Part shown: piece after piece, positions 1-6,812 of the stretch
How the letters are laid out: each line of letters starts with the position of its first letter
How positions within the stretch are numbered: position 1 is the first letter of the stretch
NCBI GenBank assembly: GCA_937967685.1
Contig: CALBTX010000221.1
Coordinates: 1-7,069, forward strand
Reading direction: 5' to 3'
DNA length: 7,069 bases
DNA from: an uncultured Bacillaceae bacterium
GTDB taxonomy: Bacteria; Bacillota; Bacilli; Caldalkalibacillales; Caldalkalibacillaceae
Position numbers and translations under genes: made by a program
Notes under the pieces: generated by a model
What the model was told of the DNA's origin: nothing
Seen by the model: only the letters and a program-made list of their open reading frames with translations
Database searches by the model: none

Positions 1-26
1 CATTTTAACTGAGCGGATTATGACTC

Positions 27-56
27 CTGGCTTCAGACGATCATTCATATTATAAT
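27..56 (+). promoter_or_regulatory. Possible sigma-A promoter of galU-ugd
   Basis: A perfect TATAAT -10 box lies at 51-56, 38 bases before the galU start. The best -35 match is CTGGCT at 27-32 with an 18-base spacer, only three of six consensus positions, so the promoter would be weak or activator-dependent. Arms ATCATT (40-45) and AATGAT (54-59) form an inverted repeat that overlaps the -10 box, which could be an operator. The assignment rests mainly on the -10 box and its position. Confidence 0.42.
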
Positions 57-93
57 GATGGTGTGTTGTTAAGAAGAAAGGAGAGTTACTCCG

Positions 94-987
94 ATGCAGG
101 TCAAAAAAGCGATCATTCCGGCGGCAGGATTGGGGACACGGTTTCTGCCGGCAACGAAGGCACAGCCTAAGGAAATGCTGCCCATTGTTGATAAACCGAC
201 GATCCAATATATTATCGAGGAAGCGATTGCTTCTGGCATTGAAGATATAATCGTTGTCACCGGGCGGGGAAAAAGGGCGATTGAGGACCATTTCGACAAA
301 TCTTTTGAGTTGGAAGAGACCTTGGAGAAAAAGAATAAACACAAGCTGCTTGAAGAGGTCAGGGCGATTTCCAACATGGCTACCATTCATTACATCCGTC
401 AAAAGGAAGCGAAAGGTTTGGGACATGCCATTTGGTGTGCTCGGAAATTCATCGGCAATGAACCATTCGCTGTCCTTCTGGGGGACGATATTGTACAGTC
501 CGAAACCCCATGTCTTAAACAATTAATTGATGTTTTTGATCGATATCATTCCTCAGTCGTGGGTGTTCAGGAAGTTCCAGATGAAGATGTTTCCAAATAT
601 GGCATTGTTTCACCGAAAGGGTCTGAAATTGAATCGAATGTCATCCATGTCGAAACACTGGTTGAAAAGCCTGCGCTGAAGGACGCCCCTTCGAACTATG
701 CCATTATGGGCAGGTATATTTTGAGGCCAGAAATTTTTGCTATTCTGGACACACTTCCGCCTGGGGCCGGAAATGAAATACAATTGACTGATGCCATTAA
801 AGTATTGAATCAATCACAAGCTGTTTTGGCCTATAATTTTGCGGGAGAACGTTATGATGTTGGAGATAAATTGGGATTTATCAAAGCAACCATAGATTTT
901 GCCCTGCAAAGAGAAGACTTGACTCAAGACGTTCAGCAGTATCTCAAAGAAGTATACGAACAACAATTAAGCGTATTGGAGCGTTAG
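94..987 (+). CDS. galU: UTP--glucose-1-phosphate uridylyltransferase (GalU/GtaB)
   Basis: This cytoplasmic enzyme makes UDP-glucose from UTP and glucose-1-phosphate, the donor for wall teichoic acid glucosylation, glycolipids and, through the next gene, UDP-glucuronate. The 297-residue protein has the usual family length. The nucleotide-binding signature at residues 12-30 reads GLGTRFLPATKAQPKEMLP, with Lys26 in the conserved PKEMLP segment. Other family motifs are LGDD (129-132), EKP (191-193), NEIQLTDAI (227-235) and GERYDVGDK (251-259). The ATG is preceded by AAAGGAGAG at 77-85, about 10 bases from its core to the start. The gene stops 5 bases before the UDP-glucose dehydrogenase gene, so the two are almost certainly cotranscribed and form a two-step route to UDP-glucuronate. 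In Bacillus the orthologue is called gtaB. No truncation or missing motif was seen. Confidence 0.96.
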   Translation: MQVKKAIIPAAGLGTRFLPATKAQPKEMLPIVDKPTIQYIIEEAIASGIEDIIVVTGRGKRAIEDHFDKSFELEETLEKKNKHKLLEEVRAISNMATIHYIRQKEAKGLGHAIWCARKFIGNEPFAVLLGDDIVQSETPCLKQLIDVFDRYHSSVVGVQEVPDEDVSKYGIVSPKGSEIESNVIHVETLVEKPALKDAPSNYAIMGRYILRPEIFAILDTLPPGAGNEIQLTDAIKVLNQSQAVLAYNFAGERYDVGDKLGFIKATIDFALQREDLTQDVQQYLKEVYEQQLSVLER

Positions 988-992
988 ACACC

Positions 993-2321
993 ATGAGGAA
1001 AATAGCAGTGATTGGAACGGGTTATGTAGGACTTGTTTCCGGTACATGTTTTGCCGACGTTGGTCATCAAGTGATATGTTCGGACATCGACAGTTCTAAG
1101 ATTAATAAGCTCAAGGCCGGGAAAATCCCTATTTATGAACCGGGTTTAGAAGAGCTCGTCCAAAAAAACGTACAAAAAAACCGTTTGACTTTCACCACAG
1201 ACATTCCCCATGCCATTCGGGAATCTGAAGTGATTTATATTGCGGTCGGCACACCGATGGCCGAGTCGGGCCAAGCCGATTTGACTTATGTAAAAAATGT
1301 CGCTCGGACGATTGGTCAACACCTTAACGATTATAAGGTGGTTGTCAACAAAAGTACTGTACCGGTTGGCACTGGACAAATCGTACGGCGTATCATTCAA
1401 GAACATTTACGGGAAAATATTGACTTTGACGTGGTTTCCAATCCCGAGTTTCTTCGGGAAGGTTCTGCTGTCGATGATACCTTTAATATGGAACGGGCTG
1501 TGATTGGGGCTGCAAGTGAAAAAGCTGCTCGGATTATCGAAGAGATACACGAACCGTTTAAAACGACAATCATAAAAACAAATGTAGAAAGTGCCGAAAT
1601 GATCAAGTATGCTTCGAATGCATTTTTGGCGGCCAAAATTTCATTTATTAACGACATCGCTAACATATGTGAACGTGTCGGGGCCGATGTGACCAAAGTA
1701 GCCGAAGGAATGGGACTTGATGGAAGAATTGGCCCTAAATTCTTGCAAGCCGGCATCGGCTTTGGCGGATCCTGCTTCCCAAAAGATACTCAGGCACTGA
1801 TTCATATTGCTGAACAAGCTGGCTACGATTTCAAAATGCTCAAAGCTGTCATCGATACGAATGAAAAACAAAGAATGGTAGTGGTTCATAAACTGAAATC
1901 AATCCTGCCTGATTTAAACGGGAAAACGATTGCCGTACTGGGGTTGGCTTTTAAGCCGAATACGAATGATATGCGCGATGCCCCATCAATCGACGTGGTT
2001 TCCGCATTGCTTTCTGAAGGGGCCGTCGTTAAAGCTTTTGATCCTATCGCGAATGATGAGGCCAGGCAATATTTTCAGGATAGCGTTCATTACGCACGGG
2101 ATGTGTATGCCGCTTTGGAACAGGCCGACGCATGTATTATCTTGACGGATTGGCCCGAAGTGCGGAAGCTAAATTTGTCGCAAGTGAAGCAGGTCATGAA
2201 TAAGCCCATTGTCATTGATGGCCGAAACTGCTTTGAATTACAGGCAGCGGAAGACGCTCAATTGCACTACTATTCGATCGGAAGGCCGTCCGTCACTGAA
2301 CAAGAAAGACTAAAAATATAA
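993..2321 (+). CDS. ugd: UDP-glucose 6-dehydrogenase (Ugd/TuaD family)
   Basis: The enzyme oxidises UDP-glucose to UDP-glucuronate with two NAD+, supplying the acidic sugar of teichuronic acid or acidic exopolysaccharide. The 442-residue protein has an N-terminal Rossmann domain with GTGYVGL at 8-14, and STVPVGT at 121-127. EFLREG follows at 152-157, then the central helix with Lys205 and Asn209. The catalytic motif GFGGSCFPKD (256-265) places the nucleophile Cys261 and Asp265. The C-terminal UDP-binding domain contains GLAFKPNTNDMRDAPS (317-332). These positions match the catalytic residues known in the family, so the enzyme should be active. The weak ribosome site GGAG (978-981) lies inside the end of galU, 11 bases before the ATG, which suggests translational coupling. 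Bacilli often have several paralogues; tuaD, ugd and ywqF cannot be told apart here. In B. subtilis such enzymes are activated by tyrosine phosphorylation, which cannot be judged from sequence. Confidence 0.95.
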   Translation: MRKIAVIGTGYVGLVSGTCFADVGHQVICSDIDSSKINKLKAGKIPIYEPGLEELVQKNVQKNRLTFTTDIPHAIRESEVIYIAVGTPMAESGQADLTYVKNVARTIGQHLNDYKVVVNKSTVPVGTGQIVRRIIQEHLRENIDFDVVSNPEFLREGSAVDDTFNMERAVIGAASEKAARIIEEIHEPFKTTIIKTNVESAEMIKYASNAFLAAKISFINDIANICERVGADVTKVAEGMGLDGRIGPKFLQAGIGFGGSCFPKDTQALIHIAEQAGYDFKMLKAVIDTNEKQRMVVVHKLKSILPDLNGKTIAVLGLAFKPNTNDMRDAPSIDVVSALLSEGAVVKAFDPIANDEARQYFQDSVHYARDVYAALEQADACIILTDWPEVRKLNLSQVKQVMNKPIVIDGRNCFELQAAEDAQLHYYSIGRPSVTEQERLKI

Positions 2322-2329
2322 TTTGACAT

Positions 2330-2364
2330 GCAGAGAAGGGGTGCAACTTCTCTGCTGCTTTTTT
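2330..2364 (+). terminator. Intrinsic terminator after galU-ugd
   Basis: A perfect 9-bp stem, GCAGAGAAG (2330-2338) with CTTCTCTGC (2347-2355), has an 8-base loop and is followed by TGC and six T residues (2359-2364). It starts 9 bases after the ugd stop codon. This separates galU-ugd from the following phosphotransferase unit. A second, outer 7-bp inverted repeat (ATTTGAC at 2321-2327, GTCAAAT at 2366-2372) flanks the whole element. Confidence 0.87.
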
Positions 2365-2384
2365 CGTCAAATATGGTATGAAAG

Positions 2385-2400
2385 TCGTTGTTTTCAACGA
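2385..2400. repeat. Perfect 6-bp inverted repeat
   Basis: TCGTTG (2385-2390) and CAACGA (2395-2400) are separated by TTTT. The element lies 40 bases upstream of the predicted -35 box of the second transcription unit. It could be a protein-binding site or a minor hairpin; with no T tract directly after it, it is not a convincing terminator. The function is unknown. Confidence 0.5.
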
Positions 2401-2439
2401 ATGTTTTGTTAGGATTGACAAAATCAGTCAAGGATTTTA

Positions 2440-2468
2440 TTGACTTTTCCTTTATATTTCGACATAAT
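2440..2468 (+). promoter_or_regulatory. Sigma-A-like promoter for the phosphotransferase-epimerase-LCP unit
   Basis: TTGACT (2440-2445) and CATAAT (2463-2468) each match the vegetative consensus at five of six positions and are separated by exactly 17 bases. The region is AT-rich and lies directly after a terminator. Transcription would begin near 2475, giving a leader of about 65 bases before the TTG start. An alternative -35, TTGACA at 2415-2420, has no good -10 at the right distance. The leader carries a direct repeat, TGAGTAT at 2496-2502 and 2510-2516, of unknown meaning. Confidence 0.75.
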
Positions 2469-2528
2469 CTAAATTTGAGTGTGTCTGTCCATCTCTGAGT
2501 ATACTTGTATGAGTATGATTGTAAAGGC

Positions 2529-2534
2529 AGGTGA
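2529..2534 (+). promoter_or_regulatory. Ribosome binding site that fixes the TTG start
   Basis: AGGTGA lies 6 bases before the TTG at 2541. Its last three bases, TGA at 2532-2534, are also an in-frame stop, so the reading frame cannot extend upstream. The TTG is therefore the first possible start. The next ATG (residue 25) would cut away most of the first membrane helix. Confidence 0.8.
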
Positions 2535-2540
2535 ATCCTG

Positions 2541-3935
2541 TTGCCCAATCCCGAAAGTTTTTTTAGACCTAATAAATTTTTAATATTGTTTATCGATCTG
2601 TGCTTGATTTTCATGGCTTATATAAGCGCCTTTTATTTAAGATATCATGCCTTTCCGGAGCGGAACTGGGACTCTTTTGTTTCCCTGTTGCCCTGGATTT
2701 TGCTCATCGCCCTATTTTTTTTATCTGTTTACGAGTTGTACTCTGTGCATCGAAAAAGCATGTGGGATATGATCAGCAAAGTACTCGTCTCGGTGACGTT
2801 TACTTCTTTGTTGACCATGGCTGCCTCCTTCCTGTTTCGGGAATTTGCCCTGCCTCGATCCGTTATCCTGATTGCTTATGTGCTGACAATACTATTTCTC
2901 GTCGCTTGGAAAACGATTTTGATTCATTTCAGTGCACGTAAAGGCACGGGAAAAGTATTGCTTGTTGGGGAAGAAGATGACGCAAAAAAAGTGATTGCTC
3001 AGATTAAACATCCGATTTTCAAAGCTGACTCAACCAAGGTCAAACACGTTCATCCGAACACGTCCATAGAACGTATCAATCATTTAATTCACCAGGTCGA
3101 TTATGTCATCCTCTGTCCCAATATACCTAAAGAAAAAAATTCGGAAATCATTTACCAGGCGATCAAGTATGATAAAATTGTATATGTCATTCCTTCTTTG
3201 TATGAATTGTTGATGTCCCGCTCGATCATCACCTCGATCGATGATACGATGGTGATGTCCGTCAGACCGTTCGGTCTGACCCTTGATCAGCAAGTGATTA
3301 AAAGGGCTTTTGATATGGCGGTATCATTTATCCTATGCATTGTATTGCTCCCTTTGTTTTTATTGATCGGTTTGTGCATCAAACTTGAAGACCCTAAGGG
3401 AAGCATTATTTATAAACAGAAAAGAGTGGGCAAAGATAACAAGGTATTCACTATATATAAATTCCGTTCTATGGTTGAGGGTGCCGAAAATAAGACCGGT
3501 CCAGTCCTCGCATCTGAAGACGATGATCGCATCACGAAAGTGGGTAAATGGATGCGAGTGATGCGCATTGATGAGCTTCCCCAACTATTCAATGTATTAA
3601 AAGGAGATATGTCTTTGGTCGGTCCGCGACCGGAACGCCCCTTTTTCATCAAACAGTTAAGCAAGCAATATCAAAATTATCATTATCGGAGCACAGTGAA
3701 ACCGGGCATCACCGGATATGCTCAGATCATGGGTAAATATAGCACCGATGTCGAAGATAAATTGCGTTACGACCTGTACTATATCCGCAGTTATTCTTTC
3801 TGGTTGGATTTGGTCATTATATTGCGTACATTTATTGTTCTTCTGGACAAAACAAGGGCTGAGGGGACTCAGGACGAGAGTGACAAGCGGAAAAAAAAAT
3901 CTCTCAAATCGAAAGACATTTTTTTGGACGCTTAA
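2541..3935 (+). CDS. Polytopic polyprenyl-phosphate sugar-1-phosphate transferase (WbaP/CapM-like)
   Basis: This membrane enzyme should start polymer assembly by moving a sugar-1-phosphate from a UDP-sugar to undecaprenyl phosphate. The 464 residues match the large polytopic class. Hydrophobic segments at about 13-33, 47-66, 79-97 and 107-130 form the N-terminal bundle. A soluble nucleotide-binding-like domain (about 137-230) follows, then a membrane anchor (about 258-279) and the catalytic bacterial sugar transferase domain (about 252-437). Visible catalytic motifs are KRAFD (254-258), KQKRVGKDNKVFTIYKFRSM (292-311), IDELPQLFNVLKGDMSLVGP (343-362) with the likely Asp344-Glu345 dyad, and KPGITGYAQ (387-395). 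The tail (449-458) is lysine-rich. It is much longer than single-helix relatives such as B. subtilis TuaA or EpsL. The sugar moved cannot be read from sequence; glucose, galactose and N-acetylated sugars are all possible. Confidence 0.92.
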   Translation: MPNPESFFRPNKFLILFIDLCLIFMAYISAFYLRYHAFPERNWDSFVSLLPWILLIALFFLSVYELYSVHRKSMWDMISKVLVSVTFTSLLTMAASFLFREFALPRSVILIAYVLTILFLVAWKTILIHFSARKGTGKVLLVGEEDDAKKVIAQIKHPIFKADSTKVKHVHPNTSIERINHLIHQVDYVILCPNIPKEKNSEIIYQAIKYDKIVYVIPSLYELLMSRSIITSIDDTMVMSVRPFGLTLDQQVIKRAFDMAVSFILCIVLLPLFLLIGLCIKLEDPKGSIIYKQKRVGKDNKVFTIYKFRSMVEGAENKTGPVLASEDDDRITKVGKWMRVMRIDELPQLFNVLKGDMSLVGPRPERPFFIKQLSKQYQNYHYRSTVKPGITGYAQIMGKYSTDVEDKLRYDLYYIRSYSFWLDLVIILRTFIVLLDKTRAEGTQDESDKRKKKSLKSKDIFLDA

Positions 3936-3971
3936 AACATAGTCGATATCAGCGGACGAAAAGGTAGAGTG

Positions 3972-4904
3972 ATGATGAAAAAAGTTTTAGTTACAGGCGG
4001 AGCAGGATTTATCGGTTCCCATGTTACAGAGGAGCTGCTTAAAGCAGGCTACAAGGTGGCGGTCGTCGATCATTTGGGGAGCGGGAAGCGTTCCAATCTC
4101 CCAGATGATGTGCTTTTTTATAAACGGGATGTCGTTTCCCCCGCCTTGAAAACAGTCTTTGAGGATTTCCAACCGCACGTAGTTATCCATCTTGCAGCAC
4201 AAAGCAATGTGTCAGACTCCGTCCGGAATCCACGGCATGATGCACAGAACAATATCATGGGTACCTTACAAGTGTTGGAGAACTGTCGAGACTGTCGTGT
4301 GGAAAGAATGATTTATTCCTCTTCCGCAGCTGTCTACGGTCAGGTTCAGCAATTACCGATTACCGAAGATACCCCGCCAGCACCCCTTTCCCCTTACGGC
4401 ATTTCCAAATGGACGGGAGAACAGTACGTGAAACTCTACGGTGACTTGTACGGCATTTCTTCCCTCATTTTACGTTTTGCCAACGTTTATGGTCCAAGAC
4501 AAAACATGGATACAGAGGCAGGAGTCATTTCCGTATTCACCGAAGATTTGTTAAAAGGAAAATGCCCCATCATTTATGGTGACGGGCATCAAACACGTGA
4601 CTTTATATATGTTCGTGATGTGGCTAGGGCCATACTTAAATCCGTTAATAGTGAGCAGACCGGCTTATATCATGTCAGCTCAGGTAAAGAAGTGAGCATA
4701 AAGGATGTATTGGATCTGCTTGGCTTGTTGACGGAACGGCATGTCTTTCCGATATATCAGCCTGAAAAGCCGGGAGACATTTACAAAAGCTGTTTGAGCA
4801 ACGCGAGGATTAAAGAAGATTTTGACTGGTTCCCGTCGACATCATTGGAAAAAGGGCTAGCGGAAACAATTGCTTATTTTCGTCAAAGTCACGAACCTAT
4901 GTAA
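3972..4904 (+). CDS. NAD-dependent nucleotide-sugar epimerase (GalE-like extended SDR)
   Basis: This cytoplasmic epimerase/dehydratase-family enzyme probably inverts C4 of a UDP-sugar, which fits its place beside UDP-glucose and UDP-glucuronate makers. Numbering 310 residues from ATG 3972, the NAD-binding loop GGAGFIGS is at 9-16 and Asp33 ends the second strand for ribose binding. The active site has YSSSAAVYG (115-123, likely Ser118) and the pair Tyr142/Lys146 in SPYGISK. ANVYGPRQ (170-177) and QTRDFIYVRDVA (207-218) are conserved substrate-side motifs. The length fits the short GalE class of about 310 residues. Three tandem starts (GTG 3969, ATG 3972, ATG 3975) are possible; AAGG at 3961-3964 suits 3972 best (7-base gap). 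The gene begins 36 bases after the phosphotransferase. Whether it acts on UDP-glucose, UDP-GlcNAc or UDP-glucuronate is not resolved. Confidence 0.9.
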   Translation: MMKKVLVTGGAGFIGSHVTEELLKAGYKVAVVDHLGSGKRSNLPDDVLFYKRDVVSPALKTVFEDFQPHVVIHLAAQSNVSDSVRNPRHDAQNNIMGTLQVLENCRDCRVERMIYSSSAAVYGQVQQLPITEDTPPAPLSPYGISKWTGEQYVKLYGDLYGISSLILRFANVYGPRQNMDTEAGVISVFTEDLLKGKCPIIYGDGHQTRDFIYVRDVARAILKSVNSEQTGLYHVSSGKEVSIKDVLDLLGLLTERHVFPIYQPEKPGDIYKSCLSNARIKEDFDWFPSTSLEKGLAETIAYFRQSHEPM

Positions 4905-4948
4905 GGTTGATGCGATGAATACATTGATAGGGGAAAGGTGGCGTATTA

Positions 4949-6022
4949 ATGAGGAGAACTGAGAGCAGACGCGCTAAAAAAAAGGGGAGACTGAAGCGGT
5001 TCTTACTGTTTCTTACGCTGATACTTGGTCTAACGATTCTTTCCTATGCCGGTTATGTCGGTTTTCAAATGTATACAGCCTGGAACAAAATTTATGACGG
5101 CGGTACTGGAGCAGGACAGGCCAAAGAAGACAGTGAAGAAGAGCGGACACAAGTTTCACATACAGAACCATTCTCCGTGCTGTTACTCGGTGTGGATAGT
5201 CAAGGCATGGGGGATACGTTGAAAGGACGCTCCGATTCAATGATGCTGGCTGTAGTCAATCCAGAAAAAGAGAAGGTTTCACTGCTTTCCATTCCACGGG
5301 ACACGTATGTCACCATTGCCGATACAGGTGAAGAGACAAAAATTAATCATGCTTTGTACGGCGGGGTGGAAAGAAGCAAAAAAACGGTTGAAAATTTCCT
5401 CGGGATTGACATCGATTATTGGTTTGCCTTGAACTTCGAGGCTTTCGAAGCTTTTATCGATGACGTGATGAATGGCGTTGAAGTGGAAGTTGAAAAGAAC
5501 ATTCCTCATGAAAAAGATCCAACTGTGACGTATATTCCACAAGGAAGGCAAGTGTTGAATGGCGAAGAGGCCCTCTATTACGTTCGTTTCCGAAAAGACC
5601 GGGAAGGTGACTTTGGCCGGATGCGGCGTCAACGTCAAATGGTTGGCGAAATTATGGATCAGTCGTTGAATTTGCGCACGGTCAGCAAAGTCTCGGAGAT
5701 ACTAAACATAATGGGTGACAATGTCAGGACAAATATACCTCCTTCTGAATTGTTAAACATGGCGACGACATTTTCATCGATGACGAGCGACAATTTGGAA
5801 ACGATGCAGATGGAAGGCGATGCGCGTTACGCCAGTGACGGTATTTCCTACGTTTTCGTTCCCGAAGAAGAGAGACAGCGGGTGCAGGAGGAATTAAACC
5901 GATTGCTCAACCCCGCTTTGGCTCAGGAAGAGGATCGCTCCATACAAACCGAGGCCCGCGATGAGGAAACCGATCAGACGGAATCGCGTTTCACGCCATC
6001 CAGCCAACCTCAGACCCCTTAG
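4949..6022 (+). CDS. LCP (LytR-CpsA-Psr) family glycopolymer--peptidoglycan transferase
   Basis: LCP proteins act outside the membrane, moving teichoic acid, teichuronic acid or capsule from its undecaprenyl carrier to peptidoglycan. The 357-residue protein has a basic cytoplasmic start (residues 1-17), one membrane helix (about 18-40), an acidic linker and the LCP domain (about 74-240). Conserved features are LLGVD (79-83), GRSDSMML (93-100, Arg94 and Asp96), SIPRDTYV (114-121, Arg117 and Asp118), KINHALYGG (131-139) and YVRFRKDREGDFGRMRRQRQ (211-230), which hold the arginines and aspartates that bind the pyrophosphate lipid and metal. A polar tail rich in Glu, Gln, Thr and Ser runs from about 325 to the end. 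GGGGAAAGGTGG (4930-4941) precedes the ATG by 7 bases. The neighbouring yvyE-type gene suggests the TagU lineage (from memory of B. subtilis), but TagT, TagU and TagV cannot be separated by eye. Confidence 0.93.
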   Translation: MRRTESRRAKKKGRLKRFLLFLTLILGLTILSYAGYVGFQMYTAWNKIYDGGTGAGQAKEDSEEERTQVSHTEPFSVLLLGVDSQGMGDTLKGRSDSMMLAVVNPEKEKVSLLSIPRDTYVTIADTGEETKINHALYGGVERSKKTVENFLGIDIDYWFALNFEAFEAFIDDVMNGVEVEVEKNIPHEKDPTVTYIPQGRQVLNGEEALYYVRFRKDREGDFGRMRRQRQMVGEIMDQSLNLRTVSKVSEILNIMGDNVRTNIPPSELLNMATTFSSMTSDNLETMQMEGDARYASDGISYVFVPEEERQRVQEELNRLLNPALAQEEDRSIQTEARDEETDQTESRFTPSSQPQTP

Positions 6023-6098
6023 TTTTTGCCCGGTTTTCTCGCATACTTATTTCATGAAAGAAGCACATCAAGTGATGAATCTTCTCGTTTAGATAACA

Positions 6099-6126
6099 GG
6101 TCGGTCCCCTGGGGCCGGCCTTTTCT
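6099..6126 (+). terminator. Intrinsic terminator of the phosphotransferase-epimerase-LCP unit
   Basis: GGTCGGTCC (6099-6107) pairs with GGGCCGGCC (6112-6120) around a CCTG loop, followed by TTTTCT. Two of the pairs are U-G in the + strand transcript and would be A-C mismatches on the other strand, and only the + side has a T tract, so it works mainly for the + strand. Its tail overlaps the TAG stop of the converging yvyE-type gene (6125-6127). A weaker imperfect hairpin, AGAAG (6059-6063) with CTTCT (6081-6085) enclosing CATC/GATG, lies just upstream. Confidence 0.85.
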
Positions 6127-6769
6127 ATGCCCCGACCTCGACTTTTCGGTCGACATACTCCGTTTTTCCTCGTTTGATGACAGCCTGTCCGCTGGTCAGA
6201 TTCACCAAGTGCTGCTCGAACGCCGTTTCCTTTCCTTCTTCAATCAGCACGGTAAAAGTGACGCGGTCCGAGAACTGCGTATCCTGAATGATGATGCCAT
6301 TCGTTTGGAACTCGTTTTCCAATTTGCCGTGCCACGTATAATCAACCGTGATCAAAATTTGTCGATGGATGGAACGTTCGATCACTCCCGCGGCTAAAAC
6401 GCCTCTTTTAGCCGCTTTGCTGTAAGCACGGATTAATCCGCCTGCGCCCAGCTTGATGCCGCCGAAGTAGCGGGTGACGACAACGACAGTATTTTTCACG
6501 TTCATTTTTTTCAAAATTTCAAGCATGGGTACACCGGCCGTACCGCTCGGTTCGCCGTCATCATTCGCCTTCTGATGTTCATCATGTTCCCCGATGATAT
6601 AAGCAGAGCAGTTATGGGTCGCATCCCGGTGTTTTTTGCGAATGGATTCGATGAAGTCAAATGCTGCAGCTTCGTCTTCCGCACGGTTGACGTAGGCAAT
6701 AAAACGCGATTTGTCGATCACCAATTCGTTCTGGCCGTATCCACGAACGGTTCGGTATGTTTTAAGCAT
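6125..6769 (-). CDS. yvyE: YvyE/YigZ (IMPACT, UPF0029) family protein
   Basis: This is a conserved cytoplasmic protein of the bacterial YigZ/eukaryotic IMPACT family. IMPACT relatives act in translational control through GCN2, but the bacterial role is not well defined. From the ATG at 6769 it is 214 residues, close to the family norm. The N-terminal UPF0029 domain (about 16-125) holds the signature DDGEPSGTAGVPMLEIL (70-86) followed by VVVVTRYFGGIKLGAGG (95-111). The C-terminal region (about 140-195) fits the small DUF1949 ferredoxin-like domain. An upstream in-frame ATG at 6793 would add eight residues, but it lies inside the predicted -10 box and has no ribosome site. The 6769 start has AAGGAGG 8 bases away and begins MLKTYRTV like its relatives. 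The gene is transcribed alone here and converges on the LCP gene. Confidence 0.93.
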   Translation of the reverse strand: MLKTYRTVRGYGQNELVIDKSRFIAYVNRAEDEAAAFDFIESIRKKHRDATHNCSAYIIGEHDEHQKANDDGEPSGTAGVPMLEILKKMNVKNTVVVVTRYFGGIKLGAGGLIRAYSKAAKRGVLAAGVIERSIHRQILITVDYTWHGKLENEFQTNGIIIQDTQFSDRVTFTVLIEEGKETAFEQHLVNLTSGQAVIKRGKTEYVDRKVEVGA

Positions 6770-6777
6770 GACACGAT

Positions 6778-6784
6778 CCTCCTT
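6778..6784 (-). promoter_or_regulatory. Consensus ribosome binding site of the yvyE-type gene
   Basis: Read on the - strand this is AAGGAGG, 8 bases before the ATG at 6769. It decides the start codon in favour of 6769 over the in-frame ATG codons at 6793 and 6790, which lie upstream of it. Confidence 0.88.
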
Positions 6785-6791
6785 CGTCATC

Positions 6792-6800
6792 ATTATATCA
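6792..6800 (-). promoter_or_regulatory. Extended -10 promoter of the yvyE-type gene
   Basis: On the - strand the sequence reads TGATATAAT: a perfect TATAAT (6797-6792) with the upstream TGn extension. No good -35 box lies 17 bases further up, as is common for extended -10 promoters. A TTGACC at 6828-6823 is 25 bases away, too far to serve. Transcription would start near 6785, giving a leader of only about 16 bases that begins at the ribosome binding site. Confidence 0.66.
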
Positions 6801-6812
6801 CTTCGTTAATGA

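Noticed and set aside
1..68. Start or end of another gene at the left edge
   Set aside because: A CAT at 1-3 could be a - strand start, but no ribosome site precedes it and only three bases are visible. The + strand frame starting at base 1 stops at 10-12. Nothing can be supported.
2411..2440. A second promoter using TTGACA at 2415
   Set aside because: The -35 is perfect, but the 17-base spacing leads to TATTGA, a poor -10 box. The TTGACT-N17-CATAAT pair is much better.
2415..2445. PhoP box like that of the B. subtilis tua operon
   Set aside because: PhoP boxes are direct TTNACA-like repeats about 11 bases apart. Here the same-strand copies are 25 bases apart and carry G at the third position.
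6026..6397. A 123-codon + strand open frame after the LCP gene
   Set aside because: Most of it lies antisense to the well-supported yvyE-type gene, it runs through the terminator, and it has no recognisable domain.
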